Positions 9,983 through 19,127 of a stretch of DNA of 61,737 nucleotides are shown piece after piece. Below the pieces are notes generated by a model that saw only the letters and a program-made list of their open reading frames with translations, had not been told where the DNA came from and did no database searches. Source of the stretch: Litorisediminicola beolgyonensis (lineage in GTDB: Bacteria; Pseudomonadota; Alphaproteobacteria; Rhodobacterales; Rhodobacteraceae). Position 1 is the first letter of the stretch, and each line of letters starts with the position of its first letter. The translations under genes and the position numbers were made by a program. The stretch lies in assembly GCF_042679605.1 (NCBI RefSeq), contig NZ_JBHTMU010000024.1, positions 1-61,737 on the forward strand. Direction: 5' to 3'.

Positions 9983-9986
<4 letters not shown>
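9876..9986 (+). CDS. Possible 36-residue leader ORF coupled to glpQ (low confidence)
   Basis: An ATG two bases after the glpP stop opens a 36-codon frame rich in Pro, Thr and Arg. It ends in TGA overlapping the ATG of glpQ (ATGA). No homology or membrane segment is recognised. It may only be spacer sequence, but the exact stop-start overlap would permit translational coupling to glpQ. glpQ also has its own GGAGG, so coupling is not required. Confidence 0.2.
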
Positions 9987-10855
<869 letters not shown>

Positions 10856-10857
10856 TC

Positions 10858-11208
10858 ATGAGATCGCTGGCCCTCATCGGACTGGTCGCCTCGGGCGCCT
10901 CGGCGACAGAGCATAACGTACCGCCCTCGCATGATCTGGTCTGCAACGAAAACGGATACGTTCTGACCCTTCGCGAGGGTCGTTTCGCGGGACGTCCTTT
11001 GTATCTCGGCAATGCCTGTGATGCGTTTCATGCGCCTTCCGGAGACGGGAATTGGTGCTGGGGCAACGGCAGCGTGTCCGTGGAGTTCTCGGGACAGGCA
11101 TATTCGTTTTCCGGCATGGAGTTGGCTTGCGAGACACGCGCGTCGGCTGCGCCCTCCGGGTCGGGCTGCGGCTGCCACACCGATCCGCTTCCGAGCTGGA
11201 GGCAGTGA
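10858..11208 (+). CDS. Small secreted Cys-rich protein of unknown function
   Basis: Predicted product of 116 residues. The first 16 or so residues form a short signal peptide (MRSLALIGLVASGASA). The mature part has six to seven cysteines, including a CGC pair near the end, and is rich in Gly and Ser, so a disulfide-bonded periplasmic protein is likely. I do not recognise the family. Its ATG is two bases after the glpQ stop, so it is probably read from the glp transcript. It is foreign to the canonical glp operon. Confidence 0.6.
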   Translation: MRSLALIGLVASGASATEHNVPPSHDLVCNENGYVLTLREGRFAGRPLYLGNACDAFHAPSGDGNWCWGNGSVSVEFSGQAYSFSGMELACETRASAAPSGSGCGCHTDPLPSWRQ

Positions 11209-11247
11209 GGTGCTGTTAATTTTATTAAAAAGACTTGGGAGGTTTTT

Positions 11248-11571
11248 ATGAGTAAATTGCTTGCAGGATTTCTGATGGCCGCGCTTGCCACGCCAGCGGT
11301 TGCGCAGAACATCGTTGTTCCGGCGGATCGCGCTTGGTCCGAATCCGGTTGTCTCGTGAAAGGGCTCGATCCGAACGGCGATGGATTTCTCGCCCTGCGT
11401 GCCGGACCGGGGACCAACTACGCGCAGATCGGCAGTCTCCACAATGGCGACGCCGCCTACATCTACGGCGGTCGCGGCAAATGGCTCTATGTCGAGAACG
11501 GCTCGATGAACGGTCGCGAGGCGAAGTTTCGCGGCTGGATCTACAACGCCTGGTGCGAGTTCTATCCGTGA
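11248..11571 (+). CDS. Small secreted SH3-like domain protein
   Basis: Product of 107 residues with a cleavable signal (MSKLLAGFLMAALATPAVAQ) followed by a bacterial SH3-like fold: GFLALRAGPGTNYAQIGSLH, then VYGGRGKW-type and a closing GWIYNAWC strand. Such domains often bind cell-wall peptides or serve as scaffolds. It has a strong ribosome binding site (GGGAGG), and the short AT-rich stretch at 11217-11232 before it could hold a promoter of its own. GC content is high like the chromosome, unlike the next gene. Confidence 0.75.
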   Translation: MSKLLAGFLMAALATPAVAQNIVVPADRAWSESGCLVKGLDPNGDGFLALRAGPGTNYAQIGSLHNGDAAYIYGGRGKWLYVENGSMNGREAKFRGWIYNAWCEFYP

Positions 11572-11689
11572 TGTTGCGGTTTTCTTTTCTTCTGTCCGTC
11601 CGTCACTCCATCGGTTTGAAGAGAGTTTTGCAAAAGAGAGTTCGCGAGCATATCTTCATTGGTCGATATCATTTCCAACGAGCGCAGCT

Positions 11690-11953
11690 ATGGAAGCTAA
11701 CACCATGCTAAAAATTTCGATTTACGACGTTGAATGTTTTGAACGTTTCTTCGACAGCGCATCGCACCAAGAAGAAACAGTCCCGATCGATGGGATACAA
11801 CTCGTTAATGTCGCGGCTTCTGCGTGGATTGAAGTTCACAGCAAAATTCGAACCATCAACTTTGTCTATCCAGGTGGACGTGAGTTGGTTTTGAAATTCC
11901 GCGAGCAGGAAGAGTTTCTCGACACTTGTGAGAAACTTGGGAGGAACGTGTAA
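11690..11953 (+). CDS. Hypothetical protein, AT-rich gene inside the glp operon
   Basis: Encodes 87 residues (or 82 if ATG 11705 is used, which has GGAAG at a good distance). No signal peptide or membrane segment; alternating hydrophobic strands and many Glu/Phe residues suggest a small alpha-beta cytoplasmic protein. I do not recognise it. By direct count 11701-11940 is 45% GC (108 of 240), far below the roughly 60% of neighbouring glpV, and codon use is correspondingly AT-rich, a sign of transfer. The stop lies one base before the glpU start, so its last codons contain the glpU ribosome binding site. Confidence 0.6.
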   Translation: MEANTMLKISIYDVECFERFFDSASHQEETVPIDGIQLVNVAASAWIEVHSKIRTINFVYPGGRELVLKFREQEEFLDTCEKLGRNV

Positions 11954-11954
11954 A

Positions 11955-12227
11955 ATGGCATGGATGGCCTGGACCTGGCCCACGGCGGCCTTCTTCCTCA
12001 TCATCGCGGCGCTGCTCGTGGTCTTCACGGTGCTCGCGATCCGGTATCCCGAAACCCCGCGTGTCGGCGTCCTCAGGATCGAGACGACGCGCGGCGACCG
12101 GCTCTTCATCACTCTTCTCGGCTCGGCCTTCATCAATCTGGCCTGGCTTGGATTGGTCGGCGCCAACCAACCGGTTGCGCTGATCCTCTGCCTGATCTTT
12201 GCCGCGGCGGTGTTCCGCTGGGTGTAG
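11955..12227 (+). CDS. glpU: Small membrane protein of the glycerol importer (GlpU-like, DUF2160)
   Basis: A 90-residue protein with two strongly hydrophobic segments (about 9-28 and 50-88) separated by a short polar loop. Rhizobial glpSTPQUV operons carry such a small membrane protein between the permease and binding-protein genes. I assign it by size, topology and order. GGGAGGAAC lies 8-16 bases before the ATG, inside the end of the preceding gene. Its molecular role in transport is not known to me. Confidence 0.75.
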   Translation: MAWMAWTWPTAAFFLIIAALLVVFTVLAIRYPETPRVGVLRIETTRGDRLFITLLGSAFINLAWLGLVGANQPVALILCLIFAAAVFRWV

Positions 12228-12325
12228 ATCGGGGACGCTCGGCGGCGTTCCGGGTGCAAGGGTCACAGAACCCGCACCGGCGCCGCCTCAAGACACCAAC
12301 AAGTTCGTTCAACGGGAGGTACCTC

Positions 12326-14047
12326 ATGAACTTGACCCTGAAATCAACCACATCGCTGGCCATGGTGCTGTCGGTGCTGGGCACCGGCGCCTTCGCCGGC
12401 ATGGAGGAGGCGACCGCCTTCCTCGATGCCGAGATCGGCGACATGTCGGCGCTCACCCGCGAAGAGCAGGAAGCCGAGATGCAGTGGTTCGTCGATGCCG
12501 CGCAGCCCTTTGCCGGTATGGAGATCAAGGTCGTCTCCGAGACGATCACCACCCACGAATACGAAAGCCAGGTGCTTGCACCGGCCTTCAGCGCCATCAC
12601 CGGCATCCAGGTCACCCATGACCTGATCGGCGAAGGCGACGTGGTCGAGAAGCTCCAGACCCAGATGCAGTCCGGCGAGAACATCTACGACGGCTACATC
12701 AACGACAGCGACCTGATCGGCACGCATTGGCGCTACCAGCAGGCGCGCAACCTGACCGACTGGATGGCGGGCGAGGGGGCTGACGTCACCAATCCCGGGC
12801 TCGACCTCGAGGATTTCATCGGCCTGAGCTTCACCACCGGCCCGGACGGCAAGGTCTACCAGCTGCCCGACCAGCAGTTCGCGAACCTCTACTGGTTTCG
12901 CTACGACTGGTTCAACGACGAGAAGAACCAGGCCGACTTCAAGGAAGCCTATGGCTACGATCTCGGCGTTCCGGTCAACTGGTCGGCCTACGAGGACATC
13001 GCCGAGTTCTTCACCGGCCGCGACCTCAGCCATCTCGGTGTCGAGGGCGAGGTCTTCGGCAACATGGACTATGGCAAGAAGGACCCGTCGCTCGGCTGGC
13101 GCTACACCGACGCGTGGATGTCGATGGCCGGCATGGGCGATGTGGGTGAACCGAACGGCCTTCCGGTCGACGAATGGGGCATCCGGGTGAACGAGAACAG
13201 CCAGCCCACCGGCTCCTGCGTGGCCCGTGGCGGTGCGACCAACTCTCCGGCGGCGGTCTACGCCGTGACCAAGGCCATCGAATGGCTTGAGAAGTATTCG
13301 CCGCCCGCAGCCGCAGGCATGACCTTCTCCGAAGCCGGCCCGATCCCGGCGCAGGGCAACGTCGCGCAGCAGATGTTCTGGTACACCGCCTTCACCGCCG
13401 CCACGGTCGAGCCCGACCTGCCGGTGATGAACGAGGACGGCACGCCCAAGTGGCGCATGGCGCCGAGCCCGCATGGCGTCTACTGGAAGGAAGGCCAGAA
13501 GGTCGGCTACCAGGACGCAGGCTCATGGACGCTGATGGAATCGACCCCGGTCGATCGGGCCAAGGCGGCCTGGCTCTACGCCCAGTTCGTCACCTCGAAG
13601 ACCGTGGACGTGAAGAAGAGCCATGTCGGCCTGACCTTCATCCGCGAGTCGACGATCCAGCACGAGAGCTTCACCGAGCGCGCCGACAAGCTGGGCGGCC
13701 TGGTGGAATTCTACCGGTCTCCGGCCCGCGTCCAGTGGTCGCCGACCGGCACCAACGTGCCGGATTACCCGAAGCTCGCGCAGCTTTGGTGGCAGAACAT
13801 CGGTGACGCCATGTCCGGCGCCAAGACCCCGCAGGAAGCGCTGGACGCGCTCTGTGCCGACCAGGAGTCGGTTCTGGAGCGTCTCGAGCGTGCGGGCATC
13901 CAGGGCGATATCGGTCCGGTCATGAACGAGGAGCAGGACGCGCAGTACTGGTTCGACCAGCCCGGCGCGCCGTATGCCAAGATCGAGAACGAGGACGAAG
14001 AGCCCAAGACCGTCAGCTATGACGAGCTGATCAAGTCCTGGCAGTAA
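12326..14047 (+). CDS. glpV: Periplasmic glycerol-binding protein of the ABC importer (GlpV-like)
   Basis: Extracytoplasmic solute-binding protein of 573 residues with a signal peptide (about residues 1-24, ending GTGAFA). Large size is typical of this glycerol-linked family rather than of short sugar-binding proteins. The mature protein has a periplasmic bilobal fold signature (DGYINDSDLIGTHW, VYQLPDQQFANLYWFRYDWF). GGGAGG precedes the ATG. It is last in the glpD-glpV operon and is followed by a strong terminator. Being the most abundant subunit it may use its own 98-base upstream gap for extra expression; no clear promoter is seen. Confidence 0.9.
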   Translation: MNLTLKSTTSLAMVLSVLGTGAFAGMEEATAFLDAEIGDMSALTREEQEAEMQWFVDAAQPFAGMEIKVVSETITTHEYESQVLAPAFSAITGIQVTHDLIGEGDVVEKLQTQMQSGENIYDGYINDSDLIGTHWRYQQARNLTDWMAGEGADVTNPGLDLEDFIGLSFTTGPDGKVYQLPDQQFANLYWFRYDWFNDEKNQADFKEAYGYDLGVPVNWSAYEDIAEFFTGRDLSHLGVEGEVFGNMDYGKKDPSLGWRYTDAWMSMAGMGDVGEPNGLPVDEWGIRVNENSQPTGSCVARGGATNSPAAVYAVTKAIEWLEKYSPPAAAGMTFSEAGPIPAQGNVAQQMFWYTAFTAATVEPDLPVMNEDGTPKWRMAPSPHGVYWKEGQKVGYQDAGSWTLMESTPVDRAKAAWLYAQFVTSKTVDVKKSHVGLTFIRESTIQHESFTERADKLGGLVEFYRSPARVQWSPTGTNVPDYPKLAQLWWQNIGDAMSGAKTPQEALDALCADQESVLERLERAGIQGDIGPVMNEEQDAQYWFDQPGAPYAKIENEDEEPKTVSYDELIKSWQ

Positions 14048-14073
14048 GCGACTGAGTTTGCGCTAGAAACACG

Positions 14074-14102
14074 ACCGGAGCCTCTCGGGGCTCCGGTTTT
14101 TT
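14074..14102 (+). terminator. Rho-independent terminator of the glp operon
   Basis: A 9-bp stem (ACCGGAGCC at 14074-14082 with GGCTCCGGT at 14089-14097) and 6-base loop run directly into a T-run (14097-14102). A textbook terminator 27 bases after glpV. Confidence 0.9.
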
Positions 14103-14163
14103 CGTGGCCGGTCGGTGTGGCGATCCGTCAGGGGATCGAGAATGGCGGGCGTCGGGGCCGTTT

Positions 14164-14188
14164 TGCGTATTTGGAAAAAGAAGAAGCC
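14164..14188. repeat. Exact inverted copy of the 25-base element found before rpsB
   Basis: The reverse complement of 14164-14188 equals 291-315 at every one of 25 bases, including the core CTTTTTCCAAATAC. Here it stands between the glp terminator and the 3' end of the lysR gene, without the flanking hairpins seen at 200-270. Confidence 0.7.
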
Positions 14189-14245
14189 TGGTGGGTTGGT
14201 GCTTTGGTCGACTGGTGTGCTCATCTGGTAATTACATAATACTGA

Positions 14246-15184
14246 TTATGAGATAACCGGGTGCGTCTCGCCCCGGGTATCCGGACCGGTCTCCTGCGCC
14301 ACTTCCGCGATCTGCCCGCGCAGCCATTGGTGCATCGGAGCGCGATGCGTGCGCTCGGTCCAAAACAGATGCACTTCGAGATCCGCCTCCACCGGACATG
14401 GCACGACCGCGATGACCGGCCCGAAGCTCTGGGCGATGCGTGACGGCACGGTCGCGATCAAATCCGTGCCTTCGATCAGCCGCGGCAGATGCGCCGGGCT
14501 TGGCACCTCGATCACCGTGTTCGGTTCGTGACCCATTTCGGCGACCGCCTGGACGATCCGCGACCGCCAGCTCACGCCGTAATTCACCACCGCCTGGGGC
14601 CAGCCGAGAAACGTCTTGAGATCGATCTCCGAGCCCGCCAGCGGATGATCCTCGGCCATCACGATCACATGCACGTCGCGCAGCAGCACGCGTCCGAAAA
14701 AGCCGGTCTCCTGCAACCGGATCGGCCCGATCAGCAGCTCGCTCTCGCCGCGGTCGAGCTGCTCCTTGCCGCGCACCGCCGACGAGATCACCTTGAGCCG
14801 GATGCCCGGCGCATCGCGGCGCAGCCGCCGCACCAGCCCCGGCAAGAGCGTCACGCGCTCATAATAGTTGCAGGACAGTACGATCTCGTCTTCCGCGGCC
14901 CACGGATCGAACTCGGTCGGCGCCGACAAGGCGCTGAATTCGTCGATCATGCGCGCCGCCGTGGCGACGATCTCCTGGCAGCGGTCGGTCGCCACGATCC
15001 CGGCGCCCTGGCGCACGAAAAGCGGATCGCCGAACACCTTGCGCAGGCGGTCGACCGTGTAGCTGACGGAGCTTTGCGTGACCTCCAGCGCCTCGGCCGC
15101 GCGGCTGAACGAGCCATAGGACAGCACGAGTTGCAGCACCCGGAGCGCGGCGAAATCCACCGACATCGGATCGTGTTTCTTCAT
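14246..15184 (-). CDS. LysR-type transcriptional regulator
   Basis: The 312-residue regulator has an N-terminal winged helix (about 6-65: FAALRVLQLVLSYGSFSRAA, VTQSSVSYTVDRLRKVFGDPLFVRQGAG) and a C-terminal substrate-binding domain. The start MKKHDPMSVDF at 15184 is preferred; the frame runs on further upstream to 15889 without any recognisable domain. It is divergent from the P450 gene across 96 bases. LysR regulators usually control the divergent gene, so it probably activates the P450 in response to an aromatic compound. The subtype with VSYTVDRLRK recalls the NodD/NahR branch; the ligand is unknown. Confidence 0.88.
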   Translation of the reverse strand: MKKHDPMSVDFAALRVLQLVLSYGSFSRAAEALEVTQSSVSYTVDRLRKVFGDPLFVRQGAGIVATDRCQEIVATAARMIDEFSALSAPTEFDPWAAEDEIVLSCNYYERVTLLPGLVRRLRRDAPGIRLKVISSAVRGKEQLDRGESELLIGPIRLQETGFFGRVLLRDVHVIVMAEDHPLAGSEIDLKTFLGWPQAVVNYGVSWRSRIVQAVAEMGHEPNTVIEVPSPAHLPRLIEGTDLIATVPSRIAQSFGPVIAVVPCPVEADLEVHLFWTERTHRAPMHQWLRGQIAEVAQETGPDTRGETHPVIS

Positions 15185-15280
15185 GCCATCCCGATCGACA
15201 GTTTCGATGGAGCTTACAAATAGCATCGCTTTGCCAAATGTCCCAGCGCGGTCTACCTCTGTGGCCAAGGGAGACCACAC

Positions 15281-16474
15281 ATGACCACAGCGACCGCCGC
15301 CCGCACCGCGCCCGTCGACGATCAGACGACGATCCGCGACCTGACGCTCGACCCCTACCCGATCTACACGAAGTTTCGCAAAGAAACGCCTGTTATTACG
15401 GTGAAATCTGCCGGTCGCACGCTGCTGACCAAGGCCGAGGACACGAAATACGTCAAGGACAACCCCGAGCTCTTCTCGTCCGACGATCCGAACACGCCCA
15501 TGAAGCGCGCCTTCCGGGCGCATACGCTGATGCGCAAGGATGGTGACGAGCACCGGGCCGAACGGCACGCGATGGCCTCGGCCTTCGGCGGGCGCGCGAT
15601 CAAGCAGAACTGGGAGGAGACCTACACGAAGATCGCCGAGGAGTATGTGGCCCGCCTGCCCCGCGGCGAAACCGTCGATCTGTTCCCGGCGCTCGCCGGT
15701 CCCTTCGCCGCGCGCTGTCTCACGCATCTCCTCGGGATCACCGAGGCGAGCGACGAGGAGATGCAGCGCTGGTCGCAGGTGCTGATCGACGGCGCCGGCA
15801 ATTTCGGTTGGAGCGAAGATCTCTTCGCGCCTTGCGACGCCGCCAATGACGAGATGGACGTGCTCTTCGACCGCGCCTCCGACCAGCACCGGGCCGAGCC
15901 CAATGCCTCGGCGCTTTCGGTGATGGTCAATGCGGACGATCCGATCCCAACGAGCCAGATCTACGCGAACATTAAGATCGCCATCGGCGGCGGGATCAAC
16001 GAGCCGCGCGACGCGCTACTGACCATTCTCTACGGTCTTCTGACCAATCCCGATCAGCTCGAGGCCGCCAAGCGCGACGCGATGTGGTCGCAGGCCTTCG
16101 AGGAAGGCGTCCGCTGGGTCGCGCCCATCCAGGCCTCTTCGCGGCTCGTCACCGAGGATACCGAGATCCGCGGTATCCAAATTCCCAAGGGCGATACGGT
16201 GATGACCATCCAGGCCTCGGCCAACTGGGACGAGGACGTCGTCGAGAACGGGCATCTCTTCAATATCTTCCGCGAGCGCATCGACCACCAGAGCTTCGGC
16301 AACGGTCCGCATTTCTGCCAGGGAAAGCATGTCGCGCGCCGGATGATCGCCAATATCATGCTGCCGATGCTCTTCGACCGGTTTCCGAACATGAGTTTGG
16401 AAGCACCTGAAGAGGTTCAGTTTTACGGGTTCGGGTTCCGCGGTCCGCGGAACCTTCCTGTGACGCTGAACTGA
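15281..16474 (+). CDS. Cytochrome P450 with altered I-helix
   Basis: Soluble bacterial P450 of 397 residues. The heme loop is FGNGPHFCQGKH with Cys346 as ligand, and the K-helix ExxR is Glu275-Arg278. The I-helix motif that normally reads AGxET is GGINEP (about 237-242), so the acid-alcohol pair used for oxygen activation is Asn240-Glu241. No ferredoxin or reductase gene is adjacent, so redox partners must come from elsewhere. Divergent from the LysR gene and close to pca genes, it may demethylate or hydroxylate an aromatic acid on the way to protocatechuate; that is inference. Confidence 0.9.
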   Translation: MTTATAARTAPVDDQTTIRDLTLDPYPIYTKFRKETPVITVKSAGRTLLTKAEDTKYVKDNPELFSSDDPNTPMKRAFRAHTLMRKDGDEHRAERHAMASAFGGRAIKQNWEETYTKIAEEYVARLPRGETVDLFPALAGPFAARCLTHLLGITEASDEEMQRWSQVLIDGAGNFGWSEDLFAPCDAANDEMDVLFDRASDQHRAEPNASALSVMVNADDPIPTSQIYANIKIAIGGGINEPRDALLTILYGLLTNPDQLEAAKRDAMWSQAFEEGVRWVAPIQASSRLVTEDTEIRGIQIPKGDTVMTIQASANWDEDVVENGHLFNIFRERIDHQSFGNGPHFCQGKHVARRMIANIMLPMLFDRFPNMSLEAPEEVQFYGFGFRGPRNLPVTLN

Positions 16475-16550
16475 TCGCTTGCGACACCGAGTCTATCGGT
16501 TATAGCTTATCATCAATCCGGTCGGAGGAGGCCGGACCTAGGGAGGACAC

Positions 16551-17588
16551 ATGATCAAGAGAACATTCCTGCGCTCGGCCGCAGCTGCCGCGCTCGCCCT
16601 CGGGATGATCCCCGGCGCCCTGTCGGCGCAAGAGATCACCCTGCGCCTGCACCAGTTCCTGCCGCCCCCGGCGACCGTTCCCGCGCATATCCTGAAGCCC
16701 TGGGCGACCCGGGTCGAGGAGGCCTCCGGCGGCAAGGTGAAGATCGAGCATTACGACGCGATGTCGCTCGGCGGCACGCCTCCGAGCCTCTACGACCAGG
16801 CGGTCGACGGCGTCGCGGATATCGTGATGACGGTCGTCGGCTACACCCCGGGCCGCTTCCCGAAGACCGAGGTTTTCGAGCTGCCCTTCATGATGACCGA
16901 CCCGGTCGCCACCGCGAAGGCGTTCCAGGAACTGGTCGAGACCGAGCTTCAGGCCGGCGAGTACAGCGACACGCATGTGCTGGGCGCATGGGTTCACGGC
17001 CCCGGCGTGATCCACACCGAGAACGGCGTCAACACGCTCGAGGACATGGAAGGCCTCAAGATGCGCGGCCCGACCCGCGTCATCACCAACCTCCTGAAGG
17101 AACTCGGCGCGACCCCGGTCGGGATGCCCCTGCCCGCGATCCCCGAGGCGCTTTCCAAGGGCGTGGTCGACGGGACAGTGATCCCGTGGGAGGTGACGCC
17201 CGCGATCAAGCTGGCCGATCTGGTGACCAACCACACCGAGTTCGGGGGCGACGAGTCGCTCTACACCGCCACGATCATCATGACGATGAACAAGGCGCGC
17301 TACGACAGCCTGCCCGACGACGTGAAAGCCGCGATCGACGGCGAGAGCGGCATGAAGCTCGCCGAGTTCGCCGCGCAGGTCATGTATGACTACGACAAGC
17401 CGGGCCGCGATATCGCCGAGGCGGCGGGCAACACCATCGTGACGCTCCCGCCCGAGGAAGTCGCTCGTTGGAAGGAAAAAGCCCAGCCCGTGATCGCCAC
17501 TTGGGTCGAAGAGATGAACGCCAATGGTGTCGACGGCCAGGCGCTGATCGACCAGGCCAAGGCGCTGATCGAAAAACATGGCGGCTGA
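16551..17588 (+). CDS. TRAP-transporter periplasmic binding protein (DctP family), orphan
   Basis: Secreted binding protein of 345 residues with a signal peptide (1-25, ending GALSA). Family hallmarks include the carboxylate-binding Arg in KMRGPTR and VVDGTVIPWE. It probably binds an organic or aromatic acid in the periplasm for a TRAP permease. No dctQ or dctM gene is adjacent; a terminator follows directly. Its promoter or a read-through from the P450 gene (76 bases upstream) would drive it. GGGAGG precedes the ATG. Confidence 0.9.
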   Translation: MIKRTFLRSAAAAALALGMIPGALSAQEITLRLHQFLPPPATVPAHILKPWATRVEEASGGKVKIEHYDAMSLGGTPPSLYDQAVDGVADIVMTVVGYTPGRFPKTEVFELPFMMTDPVATAKAFQELVETELQAGEYSDTHVLGAWVHGPGVIHTENGVNTLEDMEGLKMRGPTRVITNLLKELGATPVGMPLPAIPEALSKGVVDGTVIPWEVTPAIKLADLVTNHTEFGGDESLYTATIIMTMNKARYDSLPDDVKAAIDGESGMKLAEFAAQVMYDYDKPGRDIAEAAGNTIVTLPPEEVARWKEKAQPVIATWVEEMNANGVDGQALIDQAKALIEKHGG

Positions 17589-17610
17589 CCTCCTCTGCTC
17601 GCCATGAACC

Positions 17611-17650
17611 GGCCGCCGGACGACTGACCCGTCCGGCGGCCATTTCTTTT
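17611..17650 (+). terminator. Rho-independent terminator after the TRAP binding protein gene
   Basis: An 11-bp perfect stem (GGCCGCCGGAC at 17611-17621 with GTCCGGCGGCC at 17631-17641), 9-base loop, then ATTTCTTTT. Strong and directly downstream of the dctP-type gene, so no permease genes follow. Confidence 0.85.
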
Positions 17651-17702
17651 CGGGGCAGAGGCATGCGCGCTCGGTCCCGATCCTGCTCAACAGGAGCCGC
17701 CG

Positions 17703-18170
17703 ATGTCTGCCCTGCCCCCGCCTGCCCTCGCCCATGTCTGCGACCTGACCGTCGATCTCGCCCCGATCCGGGACATGGGACAGGGTCGCGCCGGGGATCG
17801 GCGGATTTTCCAGATCATCGGGGGCACGGTGACGGGCCCGCGGCTCAACGGGCGCATCCTCAATCTCGGGGCCGATTGGCAGACCATCTGGCCGAGCGGC
17901 GTGGCCGAGCTCGATACGCGCTACGCGATCGAGACCGAGGATGGCGTCACCATCGAGATTCGGAACTACGGTTACCGCCACGGCCCCGCCGAGGTGATCG
18001 CGGCCATCGCCGCGGGCGAAGAGGTCGATCCGTCGCGCTATTACATGCGCACGCAGGCCCGGCTCGAGGCCGGCGACGCGCGTTACGACTGGGTCAATCG
18101 CACGCTCTTCGTGGGAACCGGCGCCCGGCGCCATGGCCGGGTGCTGGTCTCGCTTTTCGCGGTGGAATGA
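17703..18170 (+). CDS. DUF3237-family protein
   Basis: A 155-residue protein. GRRIFQIIGGTVTGPRLNG-like and GADW-xxWPSGVAELDTRY blocks mark the DUF3237 family, small beta-barrel proteins found often beside aromatic or xenobiotic catabolic genes. The biochemical activity is not established to my knowledge. It follows a terminator, so it has its own promoter in the 60 bases upstream, or low read-through. It is convergent with the BKACE gene with only nine bases between stops. Confidence 0.8.
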   Translation: MSALPPPALAHVCDLTVDLAPIRDMGQGRAGDRRIFQIIGGTVTGPRLNGRILNLGADWQTIWPSGVAELDTRYAIETEDGVTIEIRNYGYRHGPAEVIAAIAAGEEVDPSRYYMRTQARLEAGDARYDWVNRTLFVGTGARRHGRVLVSLFAVE

Positions 18171-18179
18171 TCCCGCGGG

Positions 18180-19019
18180 TCAGGCGACCTCGGGCATCTT
18201 GAGGCCAAGGATCTCGCGCGCCTGCTGCCAGGTCGCGACCGGGCGCTCGTATTTCTCGCAGATCGACACCGTCCTTTTTACCAGCGCCGCGTTCGAGGGC
18301 GCGAGGGTTTCCTTGTCGAGGCGGATATTGTCTTCCAGCCCGGTGCGGGTGTGGCCGCCGCGCGAGATGCACCATTCGTTAACCTGCGCCTGCGCCGCGC
18401 CGATCCCGGCACCGCACCAGAGCGCGTTCGGGGCCAGACGGTGCAGGGTCTCGATGTAGAAATCGAAGATCCGCTCGTCGACCGGCATGGCGTTCTTCAC
18501 ACCCATCACGAACTGGACGTAGAGCGGCGAGGCGATCTTGCCCGCGTCGGCCATGCGCGTGGCCTGGACGATATGAGACAGATCAAAGGCTTCGATCTCA
18601 GGCTTCACATCGTGTTTGAGCATTTCCTCGGAGAGCCAGGCGACCAGATCCGGCGGGTTCTCGTAGACCCGGGTCGGGAAGTTGTTCGATCCGACCGAGA
18701 GCGAGGCCATGTCCGGCTTGAGCGGCAGCATGCCGCCCCGCGCCTGCCCCGCGCCCGAGCGACCGCCGGTCGAAAGCTGCACGATCATGCCCGGGCAATG
18801 CGTTTCGATACCCTCCTTGAGCCGCGCGAAGCGCTCGGGGTCGGAGGTCGGTTTGCCCTCGTCGTCGCGCACGTGGCAATGCGCGATGGTGGCGCCCGCC
18901 TCGAAGCTTTCCTGAACCGATTCAACCTGTTCCGCGACGGTCACCGGGACTGCGGGATTGTCGGTCTTGGTCGGGACCGAGCCCGTGATGGCCACGCAGA
19001 TGATGCAGGGATTGCTCAT
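18180..19019 (-). CDS. Beta-keto acid cleavage enzyme (BKACE, DUF849)
   Basis: Zinc enzyme of 279 residues of the BKACE family, which condenses a beta-keto acid with acetyl-CoA to give acetoacetate and a new acyl-CoA. The zinc ligands are visible as HCHVRD (His-x-His, about residues 47-49) and the C-terminal GHTRTGLEDN motif. It lies 108 bases downstream of pcaG on the same strand, so it may be the last gene of the pca operon. Beta-ketoadipate, the product of the protocatechuate branch, is a beta-keto acid and is a reasonable substrate; specificity cannot be read from sequence alone. Confidence 0.88.
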   Translation of the reverse strand: MSNPCIICVAITGSVPTKTDNPAVPVTVAEQVESVQESFEAGATIAHCHVRDDEGKPTSDPERFARLKEGIETHCPGMIVQLSTGGRSGAGQARGGMLPLKPDMASLSVGSNNFPTRVYENPPDLVAWLSEEMLKHDVKPEIEAFDLSHIVQATRMADAGKIASPLYVQFVMGVKNAMPVDERIFDFYIETLHRLAPNALWCGAGIGAAQAQVNEWCISRGGHTRTGLEDNIRLDKETLAPSNAALVKRTVSICEKYERPVATWQQAREILGLKMPEVA

Positions 19020-19127
19020 ATGTCACCTTTGCTTTTGTCTGTAAGCGCTTGAAAAAGCGCATGGGACGGCCGGAGCCGCCCCGAAATCCATGTCATTCTA
19101 CCGAATATTTCGCTGCGACACATCGGT

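Noticed and set aside
14235..14250. CATAAT-ACTG-ATTATG hairpin at the lysR stop
   Set aside because: Six AT-rich pairs without a T-run; too weak to call a terminator.
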